64,000 nucleotides of DNA from Rhodococcus sp. 14-2470-1b (GTDB lineage: Bacteria > Actinomycetota > Actinomycetes > Mycobacteriales > Mycobacteriaceae): the NCBI RefSeq assembly GCF_002259415.1, contig NZ_NPFY01000004.1:248001-312000 (forward strand), in the 5' to 3' direction. Numbering within the stretch: position 1 is the stretch's first letter; every line of letters starts with the position of its first letter. The notes below the pieces were generated by a model that ran no database searches, was not told where the DNA came from, and was given only the letters and a program-made list of their open reading frames with translations. This document shows positions 26,253 to 35,082 of the stretch, in pieces. A program made the position numbers and the translations under genes.

Positions 26253-27031
26253 CCGCAGCGACCACCACCGTGCGCGGCACGATGCCGCTGGCCGGTCACC
26301 TTCGCGAGGCTCGACGCCGAGCGACGCGCGCGGCGGTGTCGCTGCTGATCGGCATCGTGATCGGATTTCTCCTGTCCGATCCGATTCTCGATGTTCTGCG
26401 CACCCCCGTCGAAGAGTTGGCCGCGACCCGGGCCGCCAGTTTGAACTACGACACGGTGACCGGTGCGTTCGATCTCCAACTGAGAATTGCGTTGTTCGCG
26501 GGAATCATCGTGTCGAGCCCGATTTGGCTGCGCGAGCTGTTCGCCTATCTCGCACCGGGCTTGAACGAACGCGAGAAGAAATACGTCGTCGGATTCTCGG
26601 TAGCGGCCGCGCCGCTCTTCGCCGCTGGTTGCGCCTTCGGGTTCCTGCTCTTTCCCCGCATGGTCAGCGTTCTGGCCGGCTTCTCGTCCGACCAGGACAG
26701 CACCATCCTGAACGCGTCCTACTACGTGGACTTCGTCATGAAAATCGTCCTCGCGACCGGAATTGCTTTCGTACTTCCCGCGTTTCTGGTCATGCTGAAT
26801 TGCCTGGGGATCGTATCGGCACACGCCCTGCGGCGCAGCTGGCGCGTAATGGTCGTCGTCATAGCACTTTTCAGCGCGCTGGTCACACCGGCGGCCGACG
26901 TTCTGTCCATGTTCCTCGTCGCGCTCCCGATGTCGGTGCTGTTCGGCGCAGCCCTCGTAATCACGGCGGTGCACGACAAGAGAGCCGCCCGACGTGCCCT
27001 CCACGACACATCACTGTCCATGAATCCCTGA
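26249..27031 (+). CDS. tatC: twin-arginine translocase subunit TatC
   Basis: A 260-residue membrane protein with six helices. MPLAGHLREARRRATRAA matches the TatC N-terminal signature (M.xHLxELRxR), and FAYLAPGLNEREKKYV is the conserved first periplasmic/cytoplasmic motif. TatC is the receptor for RR signal peptides. In most actinobacteria tatC is linked to a proteasome-region tatA; a second set beside its own substrate is unusual. Confidence 0.9.
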   Translation: MTAATTTVRGTMPLAGHLREARRRATRAAVSLLIGIVIGFLLSDPILDVLRTPVEELAATRAASLNYDTVTGAFDLQLRIALFAGIIVSSPIWLRELFAYLAPGLNEREKKYVVGFSVAAAPLFAAGCAFGFLLFPRMVSVLAGFSSDQDSTILNASYYVDFVMKIVLATGIAFVLPAFLVMLNCLGIVSAHALRRSWRVMVVVIALFSALVTPAADVLSMFLVALPMSVLFGAALVITAVHDKRAARRALHDTSLSMNP

Positions 27032-27047
27032 AACCCGGAGCCCCTCC

Positions 27048-27509
27048 ATGTTCGGATTGACCTTCGAAAAACTCTTCCTGGTCGCTGTCATCGCCGGATT
27101 CCTCCTCGGCCCCTCGCGCCTACCCGGCTATGCCCGCAAGCTGGCTCACGGGGTCCGCTCGATTCGTGACTTCGTCGACACCACGCGCGCCGAGGCAGAG
27201 CAAGAAATGGGAGTCACGTTGCGACGCAGCGAATGGGAATCGATCGATCTCCGGCAGTACGACCCCCGGCGAATCGTCCGGGATGCGTTGAACGAGACGA
27301 TCACGCCGAACTCGGCGGCACCACCAGCGGACGCACTGCTCATCGAAGCGAGCGCGGTGCGCCCGGGGCAGAAGTACCTCGTGACGGGAACGTCCTCGCA
27401 CCCGAGGCGAATCCTCATCGCGTCACTCCCCGAGGACGACCCACGGCGTATCGCTGCCGAGGTGGACAGCGTGCCGCGCGAACCCGTCGGAACGGTCGAG
27501 ATCGCGTAA
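27048..27509 (+). CDS. tatB: TatB-like protein
   Basis: A 153-residue protein: N-terminal helix FEKLFLVAVIAGFLLGP, hinge SRLP, then a long amphipathic helix (YARKLAHGVRSIRDFVDTTRAEAEQEMG), as in TatB. The C-terminal ~90 residues are soluble and of unfamiliar sequence. Third gene of the tat set, 16 bp after tatC. TatB pairs with TatC for substrate recognition. Confidence 0.8.
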   Translation: MFGLTFEKLFLVAVIAGFLLGPSRLPGYARKLAHGVRSIRDFVDTTRAEAEQEMGVTLRRSEWESIDLRQYDPRRIVRDALNETITPNSAAPPADALLIEASAVRPGQKYLVTGTSSHPRRILIASLPEDDPRRIAAEVDSVPREPVGTVEIA

Positions 27510-27512
27510 GAC

Positions 27513-27662
27513 CTACCCCTCCGCTTGCTCGTCTTCCTCGGGTTCGAAGGACGACTGGTCGGTATGACCGACGGCAACTCCGTCGTCGGTGTCCGGGATG
27601 GACCCGTCCTTGCCCAATCCGTCATCTGTGTTCTTGTCGGCGGGTGTGTCGGTGGTACTCAT
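27513..27662 (-). CDS. small acidic protein, 49 aa
   Basis: A short gene found by eye: AAGGAG is 8 nt before ATG at 27662 and the frame runs 49 codons to TAG. The product (MSTTDTPADKNTDDGLGKDG..., ending FEPEEDEQAEG) is highly acidic, has no hydrophobic segment and looks disordered. It is convergent with tatB, the two stops being 4 bp apart. No function can be assigned. Confidence 0.55.
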   Translation of the reverse strand: MSTTDTPADKNTDDGLGKDGSIPDTDDGVAVGHTDQSSFEPEEDEQAEG

Positions 27663-27675
27663 CGTCGAACTCCTT

Positions 27676-27720
27676 GTTGTCGGTGGTGCTGTTGTCGGTG
27701 GTGCTGTTATCGATAGTGCT
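27676..27720. repeat. 15-bp tandem repeat in a 5' leader
   Basis: The unit GTTGTCGGTGGTGCT is repeated perfectly at 27676-27690 and 27691-27705, with a degenerate third copy to 27720. It sits just upstream of the ribosome site of the 49-aa gene, and its complement resembles codons 2-5 of that gene (AGxACCACCGAC), which suggests it arose by slippage from the gene start. It is out of frame with the gene. Confidence 0.75.
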
Positions 27721-27755
27721 GCTTACCTCCCCCGCACCGCATCAAACCTCGACAG

Positions 27756-28172
27756 TCAGGCCTGATCGCCCGCCTGCGCGGGCACGAGCAACAGCATCGA
27801 GCACAGCAGGACGACAACGAGAGACACTGCGTTGAGGATCGCGTCGCGAGTGTCGTACATGTGCAACATGGTTGCGTGGTAGGTGAAGTGCAGCAGGTTG
27901 AACGCGGAGTACGACAACGCTGCAACGAGAACCAGTGTCCTGTTACCGATTCGGACGAATGCGCATGCGCTGAGTATCGCCAGAGCCAGATACAGCGCTC
28001 CAACGTCCTTGGCGAAATGCTCGTTGTAGGGACCGAGCACCGGCAACCACTGCATGCCGAAGCCCGGAAAATTGTCGTACCAATGGAGTGGCGCCGCGTA
28101 CGCCCACACGCCGACGAAGGCACCGGCGAGCACGAGGACCAGAAGACACACGCGGTGCACAAAAGGGTTCAT
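27756..28172 (-). CDS. four-helix membrane protein, 138 aa
   Basis: A small integral membrane protein with four hydrophobic helices and a conserved-looking periplasmic loop ([25 protein letters not shown]) containing aromatic and His residues; a later [13 protein letters not shown] adds three histidines within the membrane. The start at 28172 omits a basic extension. Divergent from cinA. Function unknown. Confidence 0.6.
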   Translation of the reverse strand: MNPFVHRVCLLVLVLAGAFVGVWAYAAPLHWYDNFPGFGMQWLPVLGPYNEHFAKDVGALYLALAILSACAFVRIGNRTLVLVAALSYSAFNLLHFTYHATMLHMYDTRDAILNAVSLVVVLLCSMLLLVPAQAGDQA

Positions 28173-28273
28173 GCCGATATCGGCGATGCAGTGGGAACGA
28201 TAGTGAGGTGCGCGGGACCGCGTCCTCGCAGCCAGGCGGAAAGGCACACCCTCGGTTGATGCAACCTGGGCAG

Positions 28274-28279
28274 TATGGT
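28274..28279 (+). promoter_or_regulatory. leaderless -10 box of cinA
   Basis: TATGGT ends 6 nt before ATG 28286; no Shine-Dalgarno sequence. Confidence 0.45.
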
Positions 28280-28285
28280 CGACGA

Positions 28286-29572
28286 ATGACTGTGCGAGCG
28301 GGTGTGGTGGTCACCGGAACCGAAGTCCTGTCCGGTCGGGTGACCGACAGGAACGGGCCGTGGGTAGCGCAACAGCTGCTGGAGATGGGCGTGGACGTCG
28401 CGCACATCACGATCTGCGGTGACCGGCCTGCCGATCTGACCGCCCAAGTGCAGTTCCTGGCCGACCAACGTGTCGATTTGATCATCACGACCGGCGGCTT
28501 GGGTCCAACGGCGGACGATCTGACCGTGGCGACGGTCGCCGCACTGTACGGCCGCGAATTGCGTCTCGATCCGGAACTCGAGCAGCACATCCACGCGATC
28601 ATCGAGAGATGGCGGAGCCGGATGAGTTCCGCGATCGACTCCGAGCCGTTGCAGGCAGGTATCCGGAAGCAAGCACTGGTTCCGGTTGGCGCACTGTCCA
28701 TTCCGCCGACCGGAACCGCACCGGGTGTCGTCGTGCCGGCAGACGACGCCGGGCGCTTACCCACTGTGCTGATCCTGCCAGGGCCTCCTCGTGAACTCCA
28801 GGAAATGTGGCCCGCTGCGCTCGCGAGCGAACCGGTCGCCGCGGTTCTGGCCCGTCGCACGCAGGTCCGTCAGAGCACCATCCGGGCATACACCTTGTCC
28901 GAGGCGGATCTCGCTGCCACGCTACGAACCGCAGAACTCCGGATCGCGGGATTCGGTGATCTCGAGATCACCACCTGCTTGCGACTGGGCGAACTCGAGA
29001 TCGTGACCCGGTATGCGGAGAGTGCGAGCTCGTCGTACGCGGAGCTCGTGACGCTGATCGACGAACACCACGGTGCACAGGTCTTTTCCATCGACGGGTC
29101 CACGATCGACGACATGGTGGCCGACCGGTTGGCCGGCCGCCGTATCGGCACCGCAGAATCGTGCACAGGTGGAATGATCGCCGCCCGCCTCACCGATCGA
29201 GCGGGCTCGTCGGCCTACGTCGTCGGCGCGGTCGTGTCTTACGCGAACGAGACCAAGATCGGTCTTCTCGACGTCCCTGCCGAGATGATCGACGAGCACG
29301 GCGCCGTCAGCGAACCGGTGGCGGCCGCGATGGCGGAAGGCGCTTTGAGACGAGTCGGCGTCGACATCGCGGTCTCCACCAGCGGGATCGCGGGACCCGG
29401 CGGTGGCACCGACCTCAAGCCGGTAGGCACCGTCTGCTTCGCCATCGCGGAAACCGGTCGACCGACCCGCACCCGCACTCTTCGACTCCCCGGCGACCGG
29501 GCGACCGTTCGTGCACTGTCGACGACCGCGGCCATGCACATGGTCGCCGACGCACTGGCGCCCGCCCGGTGA
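28286..29572 (+). CDS. cinA: CinA/PncC-family protein
   Basis: A 428-residue two-domain protein: N-terminal molybdopterin-binding-like COG1058 domain ([35 protein letters not shown]) and C-terminal CinA/PncC domain ([32 protein letters not shown]). The protein acts as an ADP-ribose pyrophosphatase / nicotinamide-mononucleotide deamidase in pyridine nucleotide recycling. The start at 28286 gives the family N-terminus. Confidence 0.92.
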   Translation: MTVRAGVVVTGTEVLSGRVTDRNGPWVAQQLLEMGVDVAHITICGDRPADLTAQVQFLADQRVDLIITTGGLGPTADDLTVATVAALYGRELRLDPELEQHIHAIIERWRSRMSSAIDSEPLQAGIRKQALVPVGALSIPPTGTAPGVVVPADDAGRLPTVLILPGPPRELQEMWPAALASEPVAAVLARRTQVRQSTIRAYTLSEADLAATLRTAELRIAGFGDLEITTCLRLGELEIVTRYAESASSSYAELVTLIDEHHGAQVFSIDGSTIDDMVADRLAGRRIGTAESCTGGMIAARLTDRAGSSAYVVGAVVSYANETKIGLLDVPAEMIDEHGAVSEPVAAAMAEGALRRVGVDIAVSTSGIAGPGGGTDLKPVGTVCFAIAETGRPTRTRTLRLPGDRATVRALSTTAAMHMVADALAPAR

Positions 29573-29607
29573 GTCAGCGCGAAAGCACCTGCACAATTAA
29601 CCCTTTA

Positions 29608-29617
29608 CTTATATAAG
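29608..29617. promoter_or_regulatory. ArsR operator candidate CTTATATAAG
   Basis: Perfect AT-rich palindrome 22 bp before the ArsR start in an otherwise GC-rich context; a related TATATATA stretch (30690-30697) follows the SRPBCC gene. ArsR proteins bind such sites at their own promoters. Confidence 0.4.
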
Positions 29618-29639
29618 CAGCAATTGATACTCTGCGTCG

Positions 29640-30029
29640 GTGCACGCTTTCGACATTCTGGGCGACCCGGTGCGCCGAAGGGTTCTGGAGTTGCTCGCGG
29701 ACGGCGAGCAGACCTCCGGAGCCCTCGCAAAAGTGATTCGAGCCGAATTCGCAATCTCCCAGCCTGCCGTCTCTCAACACCTACGCGTGTTGCGCGACAA
29801 CGGGTTCACCTCCGTGCGGGCCGAGGGCGTGCGCCGGTACTACGCAGTGGAACCAGGACCGCTGAGCGAGGTCGACCTGTGGCTGAATCGTTTTCGCCGA
29901 TTCTGGAATCAACGCCTCGATGCACTGGAGACCGAGTTGGCACGCGGCAGACGAGCAGCCAACTCGACAGTTCTACCGAAGTTCGACACCGACGACGATC
30001 ATGCCGATCGAACAGCGAAGGAGATGTGA
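29640..30029 (+). CDS. ArsR-family regulator
   Basis: A 129-residue winged-helix protein (DPVRRRVLELLADGEQTSGALA, ISQPAVSQHLRVLRDNGF) with the C-terminal WLNRFRRFWNQRLDALE helix typical of ArsR regulators paired with SRPBCC genes. No metal-binding CxC motif is present, so it probably senses something other than a metal. GTG start. Its TGA overlaps the next open frame, showing coupling to the SRPBCC gene. Confidence 0.85.
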   Translation: MHAFDILGDPVRRRVLELLADGEQTSGALAKVIRAEFAISQPAVSQHLRVLRDNGFTSVRAEGVRRYYAVEPGPLSEVDLWLNRFRRFWNQRLDALETELARGRRAANSTVLPKFDTDDDHADRTAKEM

Positions 30030-30031
30030 AC

Positions 30032-30676
30032 GTGAGGGACGTACTGAACGAGTTGGCCGCCGCGCGCAGGGCAGTGGGAACGAGCAGTCTCCCCGCAGGC
30101 GATGCGTACACCATCGAGATCCGCCGTCGGTACGACGCGGGGATCGACGACGTGTGGGGTGCCCTTACCGACCCCGACCGCGTCGCGCGTTGGCTCGCGG
30201 CAGTGTCGGGCGACCTACGCCTCGGAGGAAAGTTCACGCTGGGCAGTGGTGAGCACGGCGAGATCCTGGCATGCGATGCACCGCATCTGTTGAAAGTCAC
30301 CTGGATGTTCGGGCCGGAAGCCGATGCGTGGCCAGGCACCAGCGAGGTGCAGATCCGATTGACCCCAGGGCAGAACGGCGATACCGAATTCGAACTGGTC
30401 CACACAGCGGTGCTGGCAGAGCCCCTTTTTCCGACCTACGGCCCCGGTGCGGGCGGCGTCGGCTGGGATCTGCATGTTCTCGCCCTCTCCGCCTTCCTCG
30501 ACGGCGGTGACACCGTCGATCACGATGCGCTGCGGGCTTCCTCGGAAGGCCGCGAGTTCATCCGTCGGAGCGCCGCGGGATGGGGAGCGGCGCATCTGGC
30601 TTCGGGCGGCGACGCTGATCACGTCGCATCCGCGGTCGAGGCCACTACCAAGTTCCATGCGCCCGATCCGGCCTGA
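30032..30676 (+). CDS. SRPBCC (AHSA1-type) protein
   Basis: A 214-residue START/AHSA1-like hydrophobic-pocket protein (IEIRRRYDAGIDDVWGALTDPDRVARWLA near the start, FTLGSGEHGEIL). GTG at 30032 has the best spacing from AAGGAG; GTG 30026 is an alternative. Always-found partners are ArsR regulators of exactly this type. The ligand is unknown. Confidence 0.82.
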   Translation: MRDVLNELAAARRAVGTSSLPAGDAYTIEIRRRYDAGIDDVWGALTDPDRVARWLAAVSGDLRLGGKFTLGSGEHGEILACDAPHLLKVTWMFGPEADAWPGTSEVQIRLTPGQNGDTEFELVHTAVLAEPLFPTYGPGAGGVGWDLHVLALSAFLDGGDTVDHDALRASSEGREFIRRSAAGWGAAHLASGGDADHVASAVEATTKFHAPDPA

Positions 30677-30759
30677 CCCTGATCAACCGTTATATATACA
30701 AGAAGTAAATTTTCGTAACCTGTATTGACAAGTGACCCGGCAGGGTCGACAGTCGATGC

Positions 30760-31914
30760 ATGCACACTCAACGGAACTACGACGTCGTGATCGTCGGCTC
30801 GGGCATCGTCGGCCTCGCTCACGCCTATCACGCGCATCGGCGAGGGTTGACGGTCGCCGTCGTCGATCATGCAGACGCCATTGTCGGGGCCTCGGTCCAG
30901 AACTTCGGACATGCCTGCATCACAGCCCAATCGGGCGAGGCGCTCGAGTATGCCCGAGCAGGACGCACACACTGGCTCGACCTGGCCACGAGCTCCGGCT
31001 TCTGGGCTCGCGAATCGGGAACGCACTGCGTCGCCCGGCACGACGACGAGCTCGAGGTGCTGCGGCAGTTCGCAGCCGTTCGCGGCCCCGAAGAAGCGCA
31101 GCTTCTCGACCGCGACCAGATCCTGGGGCGCCTACCCATTGCGGCCGACGGTGTGACCGGTGGCCTGTACATGCCTCTGGACCTTCAGGTCGATCCTCGT
31201 CGAGCCGCACCGGCGATCGCCGCATGGCTCGAGTCGTCCGGCGTTGACTTCCACTGGCGAACCGCTGCAACGTCGTTCGATCCCGGCGTAGTCCACACTT
31301 CGCGGGGAGATCTTCATGCCGACACCATCTTCGTGACGGTGAACTACGACATCGATCGGCTGTTCCCCGAGTACGCAGAGCGCGGCGGCCTTCTGCGGTG
31401 CCGCCTCCACATGATGCGTGCTCGCGTCGAACTGCCCACGCCGCTACCCACTCCCCTGTTCACCGGATGGTCACTGCTTCGTTACTCCGGTTTCGAGGGA
31501 TTACCCGCGGTTGTCGACGTTGCCGGCCGACTCGGCGCAGAGTTCCCGGAGTACCTCGCACTCGACCTCCATCAGATGTACACCCCACAACCGGACGGCT
31601 CGATCCTCATCGGCGACACGCACATTCGCGAGATCTCGTCGTCGCCCTTCCAGAGCGAAGCCGGGTTCGACGCCTTGATCACCGAAACGAAGGCGATATT
31701 CGGCATCGACCGGGTCGAGGTGACCGAACGGTGGCAGGGGGTCTACAGCTCGGCTCCGGAATCCGAATTCCTTCTCGTAGAACCGATTCCGGGAGTACAC
31801 GTCGTCACGGTGACGACCGGAATCGGCATGACCACCAGCATGGGCCTCGCCCAATCCAGTCTGGCCCGCGCACTCGAACCACTCGCTACTACCCCGATAG
31901 GAATCGACGCATGA
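30760..31914 (+). CDS. FAD oxidoreductase, phosphonate-cluster type
   Basis: A 384-residue DAO-family flavoprotein with GSGIVG at 13-18 and the adjacent VVDHADAIVGASVQNFGHA. This matches the amine-oxidase-like family repeatedly found beside phosphonatase-like HAD proteins (TIGR03364 group), thought to oxidise N-alkylated or hydroxylated aminoethylphosphonates. Its stop overlaps the next ATG (ATGA), coupling it to the HAD gene. The AT-rich sequence before it (30690-30720, with ATTGAC) may hold the promoter. Confidence 0.8.
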   Translation: MHTQRNYDVVIVGSGIVGLAHAYHAHRRGLTVAVVDHADAIVGASVQNFGHACITAQSGEALEYARAGRTHWLDLATSSGFWARESGTHCVARHDDELEVLRQFAAVRGPEEAQLLDRDQILGRLPIAADGVTGGLYMPLDLQVDPRRAAPAIAAWLESSGVDFHWRTAATSFDPGVVHTSRGDLHADTIFVTVNYDIDRLFPEYAERGGLLRCRLHMMRARVELPTPLPTPLFTGWSLLRYSGFEGLPAVVDVAGRLGAEFPEYLALDLHQMYTPQPDGSILIGDTHIREISSSPFQSEAGFDALITETKAIFGIDRVEVTERWQGVYSSAPESEFLLVEPIPGVHVVTVTTGIGMTTSMGLAQSSLARALEPLATTPIGIDA

Positions 31915-32608
31915 CCACCGTGGACACTCACCCGATCAGCCTCGTCGTGTTCGACATGGCCGGAACGACAGTCGAAGACAGCGGATTGGTCCAGCAATCG
32001 TTCGCCGCGGCGGACGAGCATGCTGGACTGTCCCGCGACTCCGAGGACAAGGCTCGCATGCTGACCTATGTCACCGACACGATGGGTCAATCGAAGATCG
32101 ACGTCTTCGACACCTCAGTGGCGGAAACGAAGAACAAGCCCAGTCCGCCAACAAGGCGTTCGAACGTTGCTACGGTCAACTCGTCCGCGACGGACACTGC
32201 AGTGCCATCCCCGGTGCAGAGGAGCTTCTGAAGTCGCTGCGATCGGCCGGTGTCACCACGGCGCTGACGACGGGCTTCGCATCCGAAACCCAGCAGGCAA
32301 TCCTCTCGGCTCTCGGCTGGCAGGACATAGCCGACGTCGTTCTGTGCCCGGGTGACGGTGTACGCGGACGGCCGTTCCCGGACATGCCGCTCACTGCGCT
32401 CCTGCGTACCGGCACTCCGTCGGTGCAGTCGATGCTCGTGGTCGGTGATACAACCTCCGATGTCACCAGCGGACTTCGATCGGGCGCACGAGCAGTGGTC
32501 GGCGTTCTGACCGGTGCGCACGACGCCGACCGACTTCGAGCCGCAGGCGCTACACATGTACTCGACAGCGTGGCAGATCTACCGTCGTTGTTGGGCGCAC
32601 TGCGCTGA
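31911..32608 (+). pseudogene. phosphonatase-like HAD hydrolase with a -1 frameshift
   Basis: The first 68 codons give a good phosphonatase-like N-terminus (nucleophile motif FDMAGTTVEDSG, Asp15). The frame is lost near 32113-32114: thereafter the normal protein continues in another frame (SGGNEEQAQSANKAFERCYG..., IPGAEELLKSLRSAG, MLVVGDTTSDVTSGLRSGARAVVG) to TGA 32608. One missing base, for example CCCTC reduced to CCTC, explains both halves and restores about 232 residues. It is either a recent pseudogene, a sequencing error or, less likely, programmed frameshifting. The normal role would be hydrolysis of phosphonoacetaldehyde-like products. Confidence 0.75.
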
Positions 32609-32837
32609 CGACACAGCGTCACCCTGATCGACCTCGGCATACGCGGCCCGGGCGTTACCCGCCCGTCCCGCGGTGTCGATACGGCTCCACCCCTCCCACC
32701 GAACCACCGGCCCGTCGGCGTGCCGCAGGGTTCCTCCCCCGCTTGTCGCTTCTACGCGACCGGGGAACCACTTTCTTCTACGCTCTTATCGCACGACGTT
32801 GCGGGAGCTCTCGCACGTCCGAACCAAGGTGCACACG

Positions 32838-34151
32838 ATGACGAAAGCCCTGAGCTCGACCCACGAGAAGATCGCCCGGTACGAACGCTGGCGGTTCCAG
32901 ATCTTTGCGATCACCTGGATCGCCTACGCCGGTTTCTACTTCACCAGACAGGCGTTCTCGGTTGCCAAGCTGGGCATCCTCGAGGACCCGGTCCTGTCCG
33001 TTACCCTCACCAAGTCCACCCTCGCCAACCTCGACGCCGTGTACCTCGCTGCGTACGCGGCCGGCCAGTTCGTGTGGGGATCGGTCTCCGACCGGTACGG
33101 GCCGAGAATCGTCGTGCTCGGAGGTCTGGCCATCTCCGCTGTCGCTACGTTGTTCATGGGTCTGCTTCCCGCTCTGGTGTTCTTGCTGCCGCTCATGATC
33201 GTTCAAGGCCTGTCGCAATCCACGGGATGGTCGGGAACCTTGAAGAACATGTCGCAGTTCTTCTCCATCTCCGAACGTGGCCGCGTCCTGGGCTTGTGGA
33301 GCACCAACTATGCATTCGGCGGCCTCGTCGCCGCACCGGTCCTGGGATGGTTCGCCTACAGCCTCTTCGACAGCTGGCGAGTGGCGTTCACGACGGGTGC
33401 CGTCATAGTCGCCGCCGTCTTCGTGCTCGTGTTGGTGTTCCAACGAAACAGTCCGAGAGATGTGGGGCTGCCACCGATCGAGGACTATCACCCCAGTGCG
33501 GATATTGCCCCACTCGAGGCTGAATCCGCTGTTGCCGAACCCACGCGGTCCGTTCGTGAAACCTTCGCCGTGGTGATCAAGGACCGTATGGTGATGACGC
33601 TCGGCGCGGCCTACTTCCTGCTCAAACCCGCCCGCTACGCAATCCTGCTGTGGGGTCCGGTCATCGTCGCCGAACGCCTGCAGGGTGCGGACAACTTCGT
33701 CGCCATCACCGTACCGATCGCATTCGGCATCGCAGGCGTACTCGCACCCATTCTGATCGGCAGAATCTCCGACAAGGTCTTCAAAGCTCGCCGTATACCT
33801 GCGTGCGTACTGAGTCTCGTTGCCCTGACCGTGGTCCTGGCCCTGTTCACGCCGCTGACCGCCACGGGCAACGTCTGGATCATGGTGGCTGTGCTCGCAG
33901 TCATCGGATTGACCATCTACGGTGCCGACGCCATGATCTCGTGCGTGTCCGCGGTGGACTTCGGGACCTCGAAACATGCTGGTGCAGCGGCAGGCATCAT
34001 CAACGGGTGCGGATCCATCGGTGCGATCTTCGGTGGGCTCCTGCCCGGTTACCTGGATACGACAACACTGTTCTACGGCTTCGCCGGCGCAGCGTTCTTG
34101 GCGATGCTGCTCCTGCTGCCGCACTGGAATCGCATGCCTGCGGCCGACTGA
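32838..34151 (+). CDS. OPA-family (GlpT/UhpT-like) transporter
   Basis: A 437-residue MFS protein with 12 helices. FYFTRQAFSVAKLGI and SDRYGPRIVVLGGL fit the organophosphate:phosphate antiporter family, which imports glycerol-3-phosphate and sugar phosphates by exchange with phosphate. Next to phosphonate-type enzymes it is a likely importer of an organophosphonate. The ATG at 32838 was chosen over the upstream in-frame 32673 because the earlier part is not membrane-like. Confidence 0.8.
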   Translation: MTKALSSTHEKIARYERWRFQIFAITWIAYAGFYFTRQAFSVAKLGILEDPVLSVTLTKSTLANLDAVYLAAYAAGQFVWGSVSDRYGPRIVVLGGLAISAVATLFMGLLPALVFLLPLMIVQGLSQSTGWSGTLKNMSQFFSISERGRVLGLWSTNYAFGGLVAAPVLGWFAYSLFDSWRVAFTTGAVIVAAVFVLVLVFQRNSPRDVGLPPIEDYHPSADIAPLEAESAVAEPTRSVRETFAVVIKDRMVMTLGAAYFLLKPARYAILLWGPVIVAERLQGADNFVAITVPIAFGIAGVLAPILIGRISDKVFKARRIPACVLSLVALTVVLALFTPLTATGNVWIMVAVLAVIGLTIYGADAMISCVSAVDFGTSKHAGAAAGIINGCGSIGAIFGGLLPGYLDTTTLFYGFAGAAFLAMLLLLPHWNRMPAAD

Positions 34152-34152
34152 G

Positions 34153-34902
34153 TCAGCTACCGGAACTGTCGGGAGCGATCATCCGCGGGTCCACAGTCCG
34201 CGAGTTGACGATGCTGAACACCACTTGATCCGACCGATACCGATCGTCCGCGTACTCGAAAGCGATCCCGTGCTGGTCACGCGAGGTCCGACGCTCTCGG
34301 AGCAACGGACTACCCTCGGCGATCCCGAGGCTGTCGGCATCGACCGAATCGGCCGAGACCGCGTCGAGCACATGTGACATCGACTCGAAACGCACTCCCC
34401 GACCGGTGAGGTAATCGGTGATCGAGCCCGAGTCGGTCTCGAATTCGAACAGCAGTGAGCCGACGGCGTCGACGAAGACGCTTCTCTCGATCATCGTCGG
34501 TTCGCCGTCCAGGTACCGGACACGGACCACCTCGACGACGAAATCGTCGGGCTCGATTCCCAGCGCCGTGACGGCCGATGGAGATGCCCGACGACGCGAC
34601 ACTTCCAGGGTTTTGCTTCCCGCCTCGCGCCCCGTTCTCCTGGCCCATTGGGAGAACGGGGTGAAGGTGTCCAGGGTCTGTGCCGCATCGCTGGACCGCA
34701 CCACCGCGGGACGACCTTGCGACAGTTGCACGAGGCCTTCGGCCGACAACGACGCCAATGCCTGACGAACCGGTCCTCGGGAGACCTCGTACTGGGCGCA
34801 CAGTGCACTCTCGCTCGGTAAGGAATCTCCGACCGCGTATTCGCCGCTGGTGATGGCCGAACGGAGTTGCCGAGCAACGAACTCGTGCCGTGCCTCGGCC
34901 AC
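34153..34902 (-). CDS. GntR-family regulator with UTRA domain
   Basis: A 249-residue HutC-subfamily regulator: winged helix (VGDSLPSESALCAQYEVSRGPVRQAL) and a C-terminal UTRA ligand domain (TMIERSVFVDAVGSLLFEF, LLRERRTSRDQHGIAFEYADDRYRSD). GTG at 34902 follows GGAGGTGATC. It converges with the transporter gene and belongs to the phosphonate-type cluster; UTRA-GntR proteins are the usual regulators of such clusters. Confidence 0.85.
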   Translation of the reverse strand: MAEARHEFVARQLRSAITSGEYAVGDSLPSESALCAQYEVSRGPVRQALASLSAEGLVQLSQGRPAVVRSSDAAQTLDTFTPFSQWARRTGREAGSKTLEVSRRRASPSAVTALGIEPDDFVVEVVRVRYLDGEPTMIERSVFVDAVGSLLFEFETDSGSITDYLTGRGVRFESMSHVLDAVSADSVDADSLGIAEGSPLLRERRTSRDQHGIAFEYADDRYRSDQVVFSIVNSRTVDPRMIAPDSSGS

Positions 34903-35082
34903 GTCCGATCACCTCCCACAATGCTCGACCCGGTCCTCATCGTAATCTGCGCCCCGGGCCGCACCGGTACCCACACCGAAGCCGTCGATGTCGAACGCTG
35001 GGTGCTCTTGTTTCGCCGTGCAGGAGGGCAGGTGTGGTGCAGACTTCGTACCGGGTCGGTGAGGTGAAGGAGGGTACGCATC

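Noticed and set aside
29624..30676. A single 350-residue protein covering ArsR and SRPBCC regions
   Set aside because: The first ~135 codons are out of frame with the good ArsR gene; the SRPBCC gene has its own ribosome site before GTG 30032.
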